Below, piece by piece: positions 17,531-26,082 of a stretch of DNA of 59,960 nt. The DNA is from Cryomorpha ignava (GTDB lineage Bacteria > Bacteroidota > Bacteroidia > Flavobacteriales_D > Cryomorphaceae): the NCBI RefSeq assembly GCF_010686655.1, contig NZ_JAAGVY010000031.1, positions 1 through 59,960 of the forward strand, in the 5' to 3' direction. The translations under genes and the position numbers were made by a program. The notes beneath the pieces were generated by a model. That model was not told where the DNA came from, did no database searches, and saw only the letters and a list, made by a program, of their open reading frames with translations. The first letter of the stretch is position 1, and the number at the start of each line of letters is the position of its first letter.

Positions 17531-17763
17531 GGTTTGTATTTTAAATGTTCAAGGTTTTATTTGGCAAAAATCAGTCCGCGATTAAGACTGTATGGTGAGT
17601 TACTTGCGATAAGAAGTTGATAGCGTGATTTTTAAAATTAAATTTTGAAATTGTAAAATTAAATGTGAAAATAATAAGTGTGGAAATTACTGCACATATG
17701 AGCCTATACAGGCGCAAGTTTAAAGGAAGGCAAATAATTGATTGTAATTTGAACTAGAACTGC

Positions 17764-18399
17764 TTAGCCGAGATAGCCTACCCCAATTGGATGCTTTGTA
17801 AGCCAGCCAGTTACACTATACCTGCTGGCTTCTGTTTTGAGTACTTCATGTTCTACAATATCGCTGCGCAGTAAAACCATTCTTCCCGGAAGGGGATCAA
17901 TATCAACGAATGCTTCGTTTGGGGCATACACACGAAGCTGACCTGCATTTGCGGTAATCCACTCAGTGTTGACATAGAAAATGACCGATAAAATACGGTT
18001 GCTTCTTATTTTGAACTGATCAAGGTGTCGTTTGTAAAATGTGCCTTTTGGATAATGTGCCAGATGAAATTCGCAATCTAGCGCACCCAAATAACAGAGC
18101 CGGTTCATTTGGGCAGTTAACTCATCAATTAACAAATAGAATTCACTTATTTCCTGATCTCGTATTTTATCAAGCCAATAAATCCAGTCGCCGCGTATGG
18201 CTCGATCTACGGTAAAATCAGCCATGGAGCCAATTCCTGCTTTGCGAAATTCTTCTTCCTCCAGCTTTGTTTTTAGAAAGGCATGTAGTTTGGCTAAAAG
18301 ATTTTTGTTGAGAAAATCGTTGAGTATAACGTAATTGTTTTCGGCGAGGTCATCTGCCCATGATTCCCATTGAGAATCACTAAAGTAGGGTTCATTCAT
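17764..18399 (-). CDS. 2-oxoglutarate/Fe(II)-dependent oxygenase
   Basis: A 211-residue cytoplasmic protein. The iron ligands are visible as His125 and Asp127 (KRHLDQF) and His184 (IVEHEVL), with Arg193 (SRYSVTGWL) as the likely 2-oxoglutarate binder. This matches prolyl-4-hydroxylase-like enzymes of the 2OG-Fe(II) superfamily (PF13640 type). The substrate, protein or small molecule, is not apparent. The N-terminal third is helical. The gene is single and divergent from the S9 peptidase gene. Confidence 0.85.
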   Translation of the reverse strand: MNEPYFSDSQWESWADDLAENNYVILNDFLNKNLLAKLHAFLKTKLEEEEFRKAGIGSMADFTVDRAIRGDWIYWLDKIRDQEISEFYLLIDELTAQMNRLCYLGALDCEFHLAHYPKGTFYKRHLDQFKIRSNRILSVIFYVNTEWITANAGQLRVYAPNEAFVDIDPLPGRMVLLRSDIVEHEVLKTEASRYSVTGWLTKHPIGVGYLG

Positions 18400-18823
18400 T
18401 TATATGGCAAGAGTACAACAAAAGTGAAGAAAAAATCTTAAAATTAAGTAAATTCAAAATTTTCTGTTGTAAATCAGTCATTCTTTCATCATTGCATTCA
18501 GGCCAAAGATATCAGTGCGCCAGCAAATCGCTGATGAATTTTCAGATTATTTATCTCAAGACGAATGAGCTGATCGTATGATTTTAATGATCTTCAATTA
18601 GCATCACTTATCCGTTTTCACATTCATTGCAATTCACGATACAAAATTCGCAAGGAAGAGCAGAATTGCGAATTTATCGTAAATCTAGTCTTATCTGGTG
18701 CCTGAGCCTTTGCAAGCATTAATTTTCTTCCTTGCTTTGCAGTTCAATTGGCTAAAATGCCGTTTATCACAATTTTAAAATGGGGGAAATTGTTTTTTCC
18801 ATATTTGTGAAAAATTGATAGCC
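18400..18823. other. Divergent intergenic region
   Basis: A 424-base gap between the oxygenase and the S9 peptidase starts. It holds the inverted repeat at 18644-18675 and a near-match to a -7 element (CATATTTG, about 18800-18807). No gene was found. Confidence 0.5.
18644..18675. repeat. Perfect 10-bp inverted repeat, possible operator
   Basis: AAATTCGCAA (18644-18653) and TTGCGAATTT (18666-18675) are exact reverse complements with a 12-base spacer. No T tract follows, so a terminator is unlikely. It lies 149 bases before the S9 peptidase start. Confidence 0.5.
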
Positions 18824-20755
18824 ATGATAAAACCATTATTTCAAATCTCCATTGCCGGAATTTTATTGCTTTCCGCCTGCGGAGATGCAACAGAAGTCAA
18901 AAATATGAATACAGAAACCAAAATTGATGTCCCTATAATTCCCGTTGAAGATTTTTTCAAAAATCCTGAAATGTCTTCTTTTCAAATATCACCAGATGGG
19001 AAACATTACTCTTATACTGCTCCTTGGGAAAACCGAATGAATATATTCGTAAAGCAGGTTGGAAGCGACAAGGCCACACGAATTACCGAACAAACCGACC
19101 GCGATATCTCTGGATATTTTTGGGGTAACGACAATCGGATTGTGTACCTGAAAGACGATAACGGCGATGAGAATTTTTACCTCGTGGCAGTAGATGCCAA
19201 TGGCGAAAATTTGATTCCGCTTACGCGTGAGGCAGGTGTGAGAACCCAAATTATTGACGATTTAGAAGATGATAAAGACTTTATGATCGTTGGGCTAAAT
19301 AAGAGAAACCCACAGATATTTGATGCATACCGTTTGAATATCAACACAGGAGAAATGGAAATGATCGCCGAAAATCCGGGAAATATTACCGGCTGGATGA
19401 CAGATCACGACGGGAAAATGCGCGTAGCTATTACAAGCGATGGGGTAAATACGTCTGTGCTTTACCGGGCTACTGAAGATGCCGAATTTAAATCGGTGCT
19501 CACTACAAATTTTAAGGAGACAATGTCTCCACAGTTTTTCACTTTCGATAATAAGAAGCTTTACGCAAGCAGCAATATCGGTCGCGATAAAGCGGCTATT
19601 GTTGTTTTTGATCCAGAAACTGGCAAAGAGGAAAAGGTTCTTTTTGAGGATAATGAATTTGACGTTGATGGATTGAATTACAGCCGAAAAGATAAAAAGC
19701 TGATTGCTGCAACTTATACCGGAATTAAGCAGGAGCGTCATTTTTTTGATGATGAGTACAAAGCTATTTTCACAAAACTCGAAAAGCAGTTTCCTGAAAT
19801 GGAGATTTTCATGACTTCTTCTACCGATGCTGAAGACAAGTTTATTATTCGCACCTACGGCGATAAATCTTTGGGCGAATATTACCTATACGATCGCACT
19901 TCAGGTGAAGTAACCGATATCGCAAATCCATCGCCCTGGATTAATGAAGAAAATATGGCTTCTATGCACCCCATTTCGTACCAATCACGCGATGGCCTCA
20001 CCATTCATGGATACCTTACATTGCCTGTAGGCTATACCATGGACTCTGCAAAGAATCTTCCGGTGGTTGTTAATCCACACGGTGGCCCGTGGGCGCGAGA
20101 TAGCTGGGGGTTCAACCCTGAAGTACAATTTTTAGCTAATCGCGGGTACGCTGTTTTGCAAATGAACTTCCGTGGATCGGTAGGTTACGGACGCGATTTT
20201 TGGGAGGCCAGCTTTCGCGAATGGGGCAAGAAAATGCAAGATGATATAACCGATGGAGTGAACTGGATTGTAGAAAAAGGAATTGGTGACAAAGACAGGA
20301 TTGCGATTTACGGAGCGAGTTATGGAGGTTATGCAACACTTGCCGGCATGGCATTTACTCCAGATTTATACGCCTGCGGAATAGATTATGTTGGAGTGTC
20401 AAACCTGTTTAGCTTTATGGGAACCATTCCACCTTACTGGGAACCGTACAAGAAAATGATGTACGAGATGGTTGGAAATCCCGAAGAAGCCGCAGATTCA
20501 ATCATGCTCAAAGAAGCATCTCCCGTTTTTCATGCTGATAAAATTGTAAAACCACTTTTCGTAGCTCAGGGCGCCCAGGACCCAAGAGTAAATAAAGACG
20601 AAAGCGACCAGATGGTAGCAGCAATGAAAGCGCGCGGTGTAGAAGTGGAATATATGGTAAAAGACAATGAAGGCCACGGATTTCACAATGAAGAAAACCG
20701 ATTTGAATTTTATCGCGCTATGGAAGCATTTTTAGCGAAGTACATAGCAGAGTAG
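18824..20755 (+). CDS. S9 family prolyl oligopeptidase / dipeptidyl aminopeptidase lipoprotein
   Basis: A 643-residue lipoprotein from the ATG at 18824, with lipobox LLLSAC. An N-terminal seven-bladed propeller (about 45-380) is followed by an alpha/beta-hydrolase domain. The catalytic triad is Ser499 in GASYGGYA, Asp586 in AQDPRVN and His618 in EGHGFHNEEN. NPHGGPW near 417 is the oxyanion-region motif of the family. It probably cleaves peptides in the periplasm or at the outer membrane. A nearly identical copy of its last 150 residues occurs at 23485-23942, so this gene is the surviving member of a tandem duplication. Confidence 0.92.
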   Translation: MIKPLFQISIAGILLLSACGDATEVKNMNTETKIDVPIIPVEDFFKNPEMSSFQISPDGKHYSYTAPWENRMNIFVKQVGSDKATRITEQTDRDISGYFWGNDNRIVYLKDDNGDENFYLVAVDANGENLIPLTREAGVRTQIIDDLEDDKDFMIVGLNKRNPQIFDAYRLNINTGEMEMIAENPGNITGWMTDHDGKMRVAITSDGVNTSVLYRATEDAEFKSVLTTNFKETMSPQFFTFDNKKLYASSNIGRDKAAIVVFDPETGKEEKVLFEDNEFDVDGLNYSRKDKKLIAATYTGIKQERHFFDDEYKAIFTKLEKQFPEMEIFMTSSTDAEDKFIIRTYGDKSLGEYYLYDRTSGEVTDIANPSPWINEENMASMHPISYQSRDGLTIHGYLTLPVGYTMDSAKNLPVVVNPHGGPWARDSWGFNPEVQFLANRGYAVLQMNFRGSVGYGRDFWEASFREWGKKMQDDITDGVNWIVEKGIGDKDRIAIYGASYGGYATLAGMAFTPDLYACGIDYVGVSNLFSFMGTIPPYWEPYKKMMYEMVGNPEEAADSIMLKEASPVFHADKIVKPLFVAQGAQDPRVNKDESDQMVAAMKARGVEVEYMVKDNEGHGFHNEENRFEFYRAMEAFLAKYIAE

Positions 20756-20786
20756 TTGATCTATTTGCCCAAATTGAAGTTTGAAA

Positions 20787-20819
20787 CGGAAGGTGTGTGA
20801 ATGCTTTCCGCTTTTTTTT
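20787..20819 (+). terminator. Terminator of S9 peptidase gene
   Basis: Stem CGGAAG (20787-20792) with CTTTCCG (20804-20810), followed by C and eight T. It lies 32 bases past the stop. Confidence 0.75.
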
Positions 20820-20919
20820 CTTCTGCGTCTTATGTAATGTAGGAAATTCTGTGCAATTTTTTCACAACCTCTCATCAAAACGAAAGATCAACATTTTCGA
20901 TAATAAAAGACTGAAAACA

Positions 20920-20950
20920 TTTGTGAATTAACAAATATTGGTTACATTGC
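20920..20950 (+). promoter_or_regulatory. Candidate promoter of frame-shifted T9SS gene
   Basis: TTTG (20920-20923), a 19-base spacer, then TACATTGC (20943-20950) close to TAnnTTTG. It is 30 bases upstream of the ATG at 20980. Confidence 0.45.
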
Positions 20951-20979
20951 AATTATAATAACCCAAAAACTCCTTAATT

Positions 20980-21751
20980 ATGAAAACTTTTACACAGCAT
21001 TCTCACAGCATTCTCACAGCATTCTGGTGGATCGGCTTCCGGCAGTTCAACTGGAGGATTAGACTGTGTCTGGCAAGGAGTTGACGGTACCGTATTAGCC
21101 TACACCGGTATAAAAGGTGAATGGAACGAGGATGGAAGTGGATATTCTGTTTCACTATATTATGAAAATATTTTCGATTATATGGGTTTTAGCAGCGATT
21201 GTTATGATCCAGATGGAGACTTGGTATCATCAACAACGGGTGATAGTATAATTACTTTTTTTCGAGAGATACAATTATTATCTATAACATCGTATCAAAA
21301 TGGAGCTAAAAACGTTTTCACAACTTCTGCTAGCGAATTGTTTAATCAAGACGGATCCCCAAATATCCCATCTATCAATTTTGAAAGAGGGCTTCACAGA
21401 ATTGCGATCAAATATCGTGGACAACCCTTAGATTATACTTTTGTAGAAATAACGGGTTCGGGAACCTTGACTATACCTCACAAAGATTTCTTTAATGCGA
21501 ATGTTTATCCGAACCCAGTTACCGCGCAAAGTCAATATAGTATTGACATGAATACTTCTGCCAGATTGCGAATGACTTATGAAATTTATGATCATTTCGG
21601 TAATTTGGTTACAAGTACTTATTATGATTTAGAAGAAGGGCATAGTAGAACTCATGTTTTCCCGAGTGATAAACTAGACCCCAATGGAATTACAGTTCAT
21701 AAATTCTCATTTGATGATGGATCGTATGAAACTATTACAACAATTAAATAG
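20980..21751 (+). pseudogene. T9SS cargo protein gene, frame-shifted by 11-bp triplication
   Basis: From the ATG at 20980 the frame stops after 37 codons, while the long frame (open from 20984 to 21751) has no ATG before 21182. The cause is three exact copies of CACAGCATTCT at 20993-21025. With one or four copies, the ATG is in frame with the rest. The downstream frame encodes a Gly/Ser-rich start (GGSASGSSTGG), a short beta domain and a T9SS C-terminal sorting domain (VYPNPV...YEIYDHFGNLV...). No good signal peptide appears in the restored frame, though the other frame reads KLLHSILTAFSQ, which looks partly signal-like. It is either broken or switchable by repeat slippage. Confidence 0.6.
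20993..21025 (+). repeat. Three perfect 11-bp tandem repeats at gene start
   Basis: CACAGCATTCT occurs at 20993-21003, 21004-21014 and 21015-21025 without change. The period is not a multiple of three, so copy number decides the reading frame. Confidence 0.95.
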
Positions 21752-21780
21752 TTTTGAATCTATAACCTATGAATTTTAAC

Positions 21781-23472
21781 ATGAACAAAAATCTCTCATC
21801 TTTTTTACTCTTGTGCATTTTTTTTCACTTCAATTGCTCAGCCCAAACAGATCAAACATTGGTTTACTCTTCTTATTTTGGAGGGTCTGGTTCAGAAACA
21901 GCAAGTCGAAATGTCTTAGACACAAGGGTTGATCATTGGTTATCTGGAGACATAACCTCTTCAAGCAATATGCCATTTACGAATAATGCTTTCCAATCCT
22001 CGCTAAATGGAGAAGTAGATATCTTCATATCAATTTTTCAAGATTTAAACACGTTGACATATGCCTCTTATTTCGGTGGAAGTAATAATGAATACAGTTC
22101 AAGCGTGCAATTTATGCCGGGTATCAATGGCTTTGTTATTGCCGGATTTACAACATCCACAGATTTCCCAGTCACTAGTGATGCTTATTTACAAGAGCAT
22201 CAAGGAGGTGGAGAAGATGGATTTATAGCTCGCTTTTCAGAAGATGGACAGCTTCTTTGGTCTACCTATTTTGGCGGATCTGAATATGATCGTATTGAGA
22301 ATATGTCAGTTGATGCTTTCGGTTTTATATATGTAGTAGGTCGCACCGCCAGCGCGAATTTGGCTACCAATGGGGTTCACCAAACAGAAATCAATGGTGG
22401 GGATGCATTTCTGGCTAAGTTCGATTCAGATGGTATTCTTATGTGGAGCACTTACTTTGGTGGTTCCGGTGATGATCGATTCTCTTGTATTGGAGTAAGC
22501 CCAGACGGTAATACAATATACTGTTCTGGATCTACTAACTCCGATAGTAATATTGCCGTAAATGGATTTCAAAATGTATATGGAGGACTAGTTGACGGCA
22601 CTATCGCTTGCTTTAACTCCTCTAACGGCACTCTAAATTGGTCAAGCTATTACGGCGGAGAGGAATATGATAAGATAGATGATTTGATTGTTGAAGATGA
22701 TGGAAGTATTTATTTTTCAGGTGAAACACGCTCTTCATCGGGTATCACGTCAAGTAATGCTCATCAAGAAAATTTCGCAGGTTTTTCTGACAACTTTCTT
22801 GTGCGTTTTAGCTCAGAAGGCGATAGAGAATGGGGCACTTATTATGGAGGAGATAATACTGAAGGATTTAGTGGTCTTACCTCACAATATAATAATATTT
22901 TACTGTATGGATCTTCAAATTCTCAAAACAATATAGTTTATGGAAACCCCTTTGACGCGGGAAGTTCCTTTACTAGCTCATATATGGCAAAGTTTAATCC
23001 ATCAGGTGAGGTTATTTGGGGTAGCCATTTTATCTCGGATCCACCAATTTCTATACGAGCTTTTAAAGCCATTCCCGGTAGTTCAAAGATGGTTGCTATA
23101 GGCGGAGTGTGGGAAGGTGTAAATATGTCAGAATTTATCACCTCTGATGCTTACCAGGAATATAATGCCGGTGAGGATGATCTTATTTACTTTGTTTTTG
23201 AAGACAATACACTTTCCGCTAAAACGCATAACATAAATCCCCTAAAAGTGTATCCAAACCCAGCTACGGACATGGTTACGATAGAAAGACCTGAAAATTT
23301 AACCGGTGATCTAAATCTGGAAATTTTTGATGCAATGGGAAAACTGGTTTTACGTAAGTCATTAAATACATGGAGCATTGGCGTAAATGTATCAAAGCTT
23401 ACAGCCGGTGCTTATATTTTAAAAATCAATACCGAAGAAGAAATATATAGAACGAAGCTTATTGTGGAGTGA
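21781..23472 (+). CDS. T9SS-secreted SBBP/beta-propeller repeat protein
   Basis: A 563-residue protein from the ATG at 21781; the ATG at 21769 adds only four residues. A signal peptide (MNKNLSSFLLLCIFFHFNCSAQ) is followed by repeated blades of about 50-60 residues with the recurring pattern W.TYFGGS..D, then D..G.IY..G.T, then GG.D.F..KF, as in SBBP-type propellers. The last 75 residues are a type A sorting domain (VYPNPATDMVTIE...LEIFDAMGKLVL...G.YILKI). Export by T9SS and attachment to, or release from, the cell surface are expected. No enzyme motif is visible. Its stop overlaps the first bases of the truncated S9 copy. Confidence 0.85.
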   Translation: MNKNLSSFLLLCIFFHFNCSAQTDQTLVYSSYFGGSGSETASRNVLDTRVDHWLSGDITSSSNMPFTNNAFQSSLNGEVDIFISIFQDLNTLTYASYFGGSNNEYSSSVQFMPGINGFVIAGFTTSTDFPVTSDAYLQEHQGGGEDGFIARFSEDGQLLWSTYFGGSEYDRIENMSVDAFGFIYVVGRTASANLATNGVHQTEINGGDAFLAKFDSDGILMWSTYFGGSGDDRFSCIGVSPDGNTIYCSGSTNSDSNIAVNGFQNVYGGLVDGTIACFNSSNGTLNWSSYYGGEEYDKIDDLIVEDDGSIYFSGETRSSSGITSSNAHQENFAGFSDNFLVRFSSEGDREWGTYYGGDNTEGFSGLTSQYNNILLYGSSNSQNNIVYGNPFDAGSSFTSSYMAKFNPSGEVIWGSHFISDPPISIRAFKAIPGSSKMVAIGGVWEGVNMSEFITSDAYQEYNAGEDDLIYFVFEDNTLSAKTHNINPLKVYPNPATDMVTIERPENLTGDLNLEIFDAMGKLVLRKSLNTWSIGVNVSKLTAGAYILKINTEEEIYRTKLIVE

Positions 23473-23478
23473 ATTATA

Positions 23479-23942
23479 GGCTCGAGCATGGTGGCTACGC
23501 TACCCTTGCCGGAATGGCGTTTACACCTGATTTATACGCCTGTGGAATTGATTATGTTGGTGTATCTAACCTGTTTAGCTTTATGGGAACGATCCCTCCT
23601 TATTGGGAACCTTTCAAAGTAATGATGTACGAGATGGTTGGAAATCCCGAAGAAGCAGCGGATTCAATTTTGCTCAAAGAAGCATCTCCCGTTTTTCATG
23701 CCGATAAGATTGTAAAACCACTTTTTGTAGCTCAAGGCGCCCAAGATCCAAGAGTAAATAAAGATGAAAGCGACCAGATGGTAGCAGCAATGAAAGCGCG
23801 CGGCGTAGAAGTAGAATATATGGTAAAAGACAATGAAGGCCACGGATTTCACAATGAAGAAAACCGATTTGAATTTTATCGCGCTATGGACGCATTTTTA
23901 GCGAACCATCTAAAGAACATTCCTGAAAAAGTGGATATGTAA
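23479..23942 (+). pseudogene. Truncated second copy of S9 peptidase (C-terminal 150 residues)
   Basis: This stretch aligns with codons about 500-643 of the peptidase at 18824-20755, starting at GGYATLAGMAF. It has lost the propeller and the catalytic serine: where the intact copy reads GASYGGY, this one reads LEHGGY. The Asp and His regions remain (AQDPRVN, EGHGFH). The frame is open and most differences are silent, so loss of the 5' part seems recent. An open frame from a GTG at 23469 overlaps the previous stop, but a fold of this fragment alone would be inactive. The final 120 bases are almost identical to the intact gene while the first part has many silent changes. Confidence 0.85.
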
Positions 23943-23985
23943 ATATCAGATATTGAATTTCTGTTTAGTCCGAATTTAAATATTG

Positions 23986-24026
23986 TCGCTCCGTTAGATC
24001 AAATCTGACGGAGCGATGTTTTTTTT
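23986..24026 (+). terminator. Terminator after truncated S9 copy
   Basis: A 14-bp stem with one G-T pair: arms 23986-23999 (TCGCTCCGTTAGAT) and 24003-24016, followed by a run of eight T (24019-24026). Confidence 0.88.
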
Positions 24027-24053
24027 GTCCACTTTTTCGAAAATAGACCCAAT

Positions 24054-24061
24054 TATATTTG
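24054..24061 (+). promoter_or_regulatory. Candidate -7 element upstream of barrel genes
   Basis: TATATTTG matches TAnnTTTG, 122 bases before the ATG at 24184. No -33 element at the usual distance. Confidence 0.3.
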
Positions 24062-24183
24062 TCTAAAAAGAATTTGCAATCGCATTTTGAATTATATTTA
24101 TAAACGAATTGAGGTATGCCATTATCCCCAATTTCTTTAACCGTAGTTGAATGACTTGATTTTCTTCATAAAATCATATTTTG

Positions 24184-24996
24184 ATGAATGCAAATAATAG
24201 AATCTTACAAAAAGGGTTAATGACTATCGTTGGCATTCTTTCCTCCTTTTCATTGATAGCACAAAAATTGGATGTATTTGAAAACTTGCAAGATTATCGG
24301 AAGTTTAGCCTAATGGTAGGTACGTCATTATATCATTCCGCTGACAGCCGTATTACCTCCGGCACCATGGCACCAGAAAATTTGATGAATTGGGGTGTAT
24401 CCGGTGGATTCGAATATGATTTTCGACCTGAACGCCGGTTGTCTTTTGTTTTAGGACTTACTTTGACCAAAGAGCCCACTTCTCGATTTAGATTAGATAT
24501 TAAAAAAGAAGAAATACCGGGTGTTACTTCTGATTATAGCTCGACAATTCGTGAAGCTTTTTCACCTTCTTTCTCAGTGCCCTTTTACATAACGTATAAA
24601 TTCCCTTTAAACAAAAACCAATTTCTCGAGTTTCAGACAGGTGGAAAAGTAAAATGGTTACCACCTGGTGGATCGGTTTATATCGTTTCGATTAGCGAAG
24701 ATATTACGGATGCTGTTGAAGTATTTACTCTTAAAACAGAAACTGCGGATAAATTCTATTATGGTAGTTATTTATTCGGTGCAGGAATAACCACACTCTT
24801 TAGCGGTTTTTTGATCAAGACAAATTTTCTTTATACGCTTAACTTTCAAGACACTTATGGGGGTCAATATGAATTTAAAAACTTGAGCGTTTCCGGAAGT
24901 TCGACAGGAACTTATGCTTTGTCGGGAAATAATTTGTCGCTAATGGTTAGCATTGCTTTTAGGAAGCCGGATAGTCGTCGGAATGATTATTATTAA
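24184..24996 (+). CDS. Outer-membrane beta-barrel protein
   Basis: A 270-residue protein from the ATG at 24184 (a TTG at 24181 is also in frame). A signal peptide of about 26 residues ends LIAQ. The mature part has the alternating pattern and Gly/aromatic content of an outer-membrane barrel (FSLMVGTSLYHS, WGVSGGFEYDF, FYYGSYLFGAGITTLF), ending with LSLMVSIAFRKP. No family-specific motif is seen. The barrel gene at 25012 follows after 15 bases and is probably cotranscribed. Confidence 0.65.
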   Translation: MNANNRILQKGLMTIVGILSSFSLIAQKLDVFENLQDYRKFSLMVGTSLYHSADSRITSGTMAPENLMNWGVSGGFEYDFRPERRLSFVLGLTLTKEPTSRFRLDIKKEEIPGVTSDYSSTIREAFSPSFSVPFYITYKFPLNKNQFLEFQTGGKVKWLPPGGSVYIVSISEDITDAVEVFTLKTETADKFYYGSYLFGAGITTLFSGFLIKTNFLYTLNFQDTYGGQYEFKNLSVSGSSTGTYALSGNNLSLMVSIAFRKPDSRRNDYY

Positions 24997-25011
24997 AAAT
25001 CGCAACTCAAA

Positions 25012-25788
25012 ATGCCCTCTGTAAAACACTTCAAGAAGTTAGTCCTCATAGCTTTTACTATGCTAGTTGGTCAAGGTATTTTCGGACAGGATGGTTTTTA
25101 TGCCGGAATAGAAATGGGTGTTTTATCGGGTAGATTTCATTATACCAACGAAAAAGGATATTCCTTATCGCAAGGGTGCATAGGAAACACTGTAGGAGCA
25201 CATTTTGGGAAGAGAAAGAAGGGATTTTATTTTCAGACAGGAATCTATCGTGACAGACCCGACCATCCATTCGCAGAAATCAATTATGAGACTTGGGAGC
25301 CATCAAAATCTTTCAGCGCTGCAAACGGTATTGAAAATTATAGGATACCGCTTTACGTCGGAAAGGAATTTAAAATTTACAAACAGCTATACGGCGGTGT
25401 AGGTCTTGGATTTAATACTATAATAGCGAGGGATATTGGGGAAGTAAGTGGGTTTGGTACTGTTCATTATGATCTCACTCAACCTGTTCTCACCGCAAGC
25501 GGAGATTCTACATGGGGTGCTTTACGCGTAGACCATAGGGTTAATTTCGGATTTGAATCTGTCTTTACGCTCGGAATGAGGTCGAAAGGTAATTTTGACT
25601 ATTTCTTAAAGGCTGGATATTTGGCTCATTTTCAGCCGTTTTCAAATGAAACAATTACTCATTATTCCAATCGGGAAGTAATAACTGCAACCCGTGTAGG
25701 TCAAAACTCAATGACAATTGGAGTCGGTTTAAGTTATCGATTCCAAAGTAGAAATCGCGAGAACGAGCCTACTGAAACGATTTTTTGA
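25012..25788 (+). CDS. Outer-membrane beta-barrel protein
   Basis: A 258-residue protein with signal peptide (1-24, ending GIFGQ). The mature part looks like a small PorT/OmpW-type barrel (YAGIEMGVLSGRF at the start; MTIGVGLSYRFQ near the end). It forms a pair with the barrel gene before it. Function unknown; a role in transport or adhesion would be speculation. Confidence 0.65.
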   Translation: MPSVKHFKKLVLIAFTMLVGQGIFGQDGFYAGIEMGVLSGRFHYTNEKGYSLSQGCIGNTVGAHFGKRKKGFYFQTGIYRDRPDHPFAEINYETWEPSKSFSAANGIENYRIPLYVGKEFKIYKQLYGGVGLGFNTIIARDIGEVSGFGTVHYDLTQPVLTASGDSTWGALRVDHRVNFGFESVFTLGMRSKGNFDYFLKAGYLAHFQPFSNETITHYSNREVITATRVGQNSMTIGVGLSYRFQSRNRENEPTETIF

Positions 25789-25876
25789 TATTCTATACTG
25801 AGGTAGTTGACTTTAGACAGATGAATGGTCAAACTATGGCGTCCAAAAACCAATCACTAAAAACTAAAAACCAAAA

Positions 25877-26077
25877 TCACCCTTCCCCAAGTTCTTTCAA
25901 AATATCATCCACTTCCTTCTCCGTATTCTTGAGCACTGCCTGGCAGCTGCGAATTAATTGGGCAGCTCGTTTTACTTTTGCAGAAAGCTCATCTACAGAA
26001 ACGCTTTCGTCTTCAATCTCGGCAATTATTTGCTCGAGTTCTGCTATTTGATCTTCGTATCTCTCTTTTTTCGCCAT
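25877..26077 (-). CDS. xseB: Exodeoxyribonuclease VII small subunit
   Basis: A 66-residue helical protein from the ATG at 26077 (MAKKERYEDQIAELEQIIAEIE...). The usual XseB pattern is present: an N-terminal helix with ELE.I...IE...S.DEL, then a long helix with C..L....KEV. Several XseB subunits bind one XseA and activate the nuclease. The frame continues upstream to 26116, but that part overlaps xseA and lacks the family start. It begins five bases after the xseA stop. Confidence 0.9.
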   Translation of the reverse strand: MAKKERYEDQIAELEQIIAEIEDESVSVDELSAKVKRAAQLIRSCQAVLKNTEKEVDDILKELGEG

Positions 26078-26082
26078 TGTTT

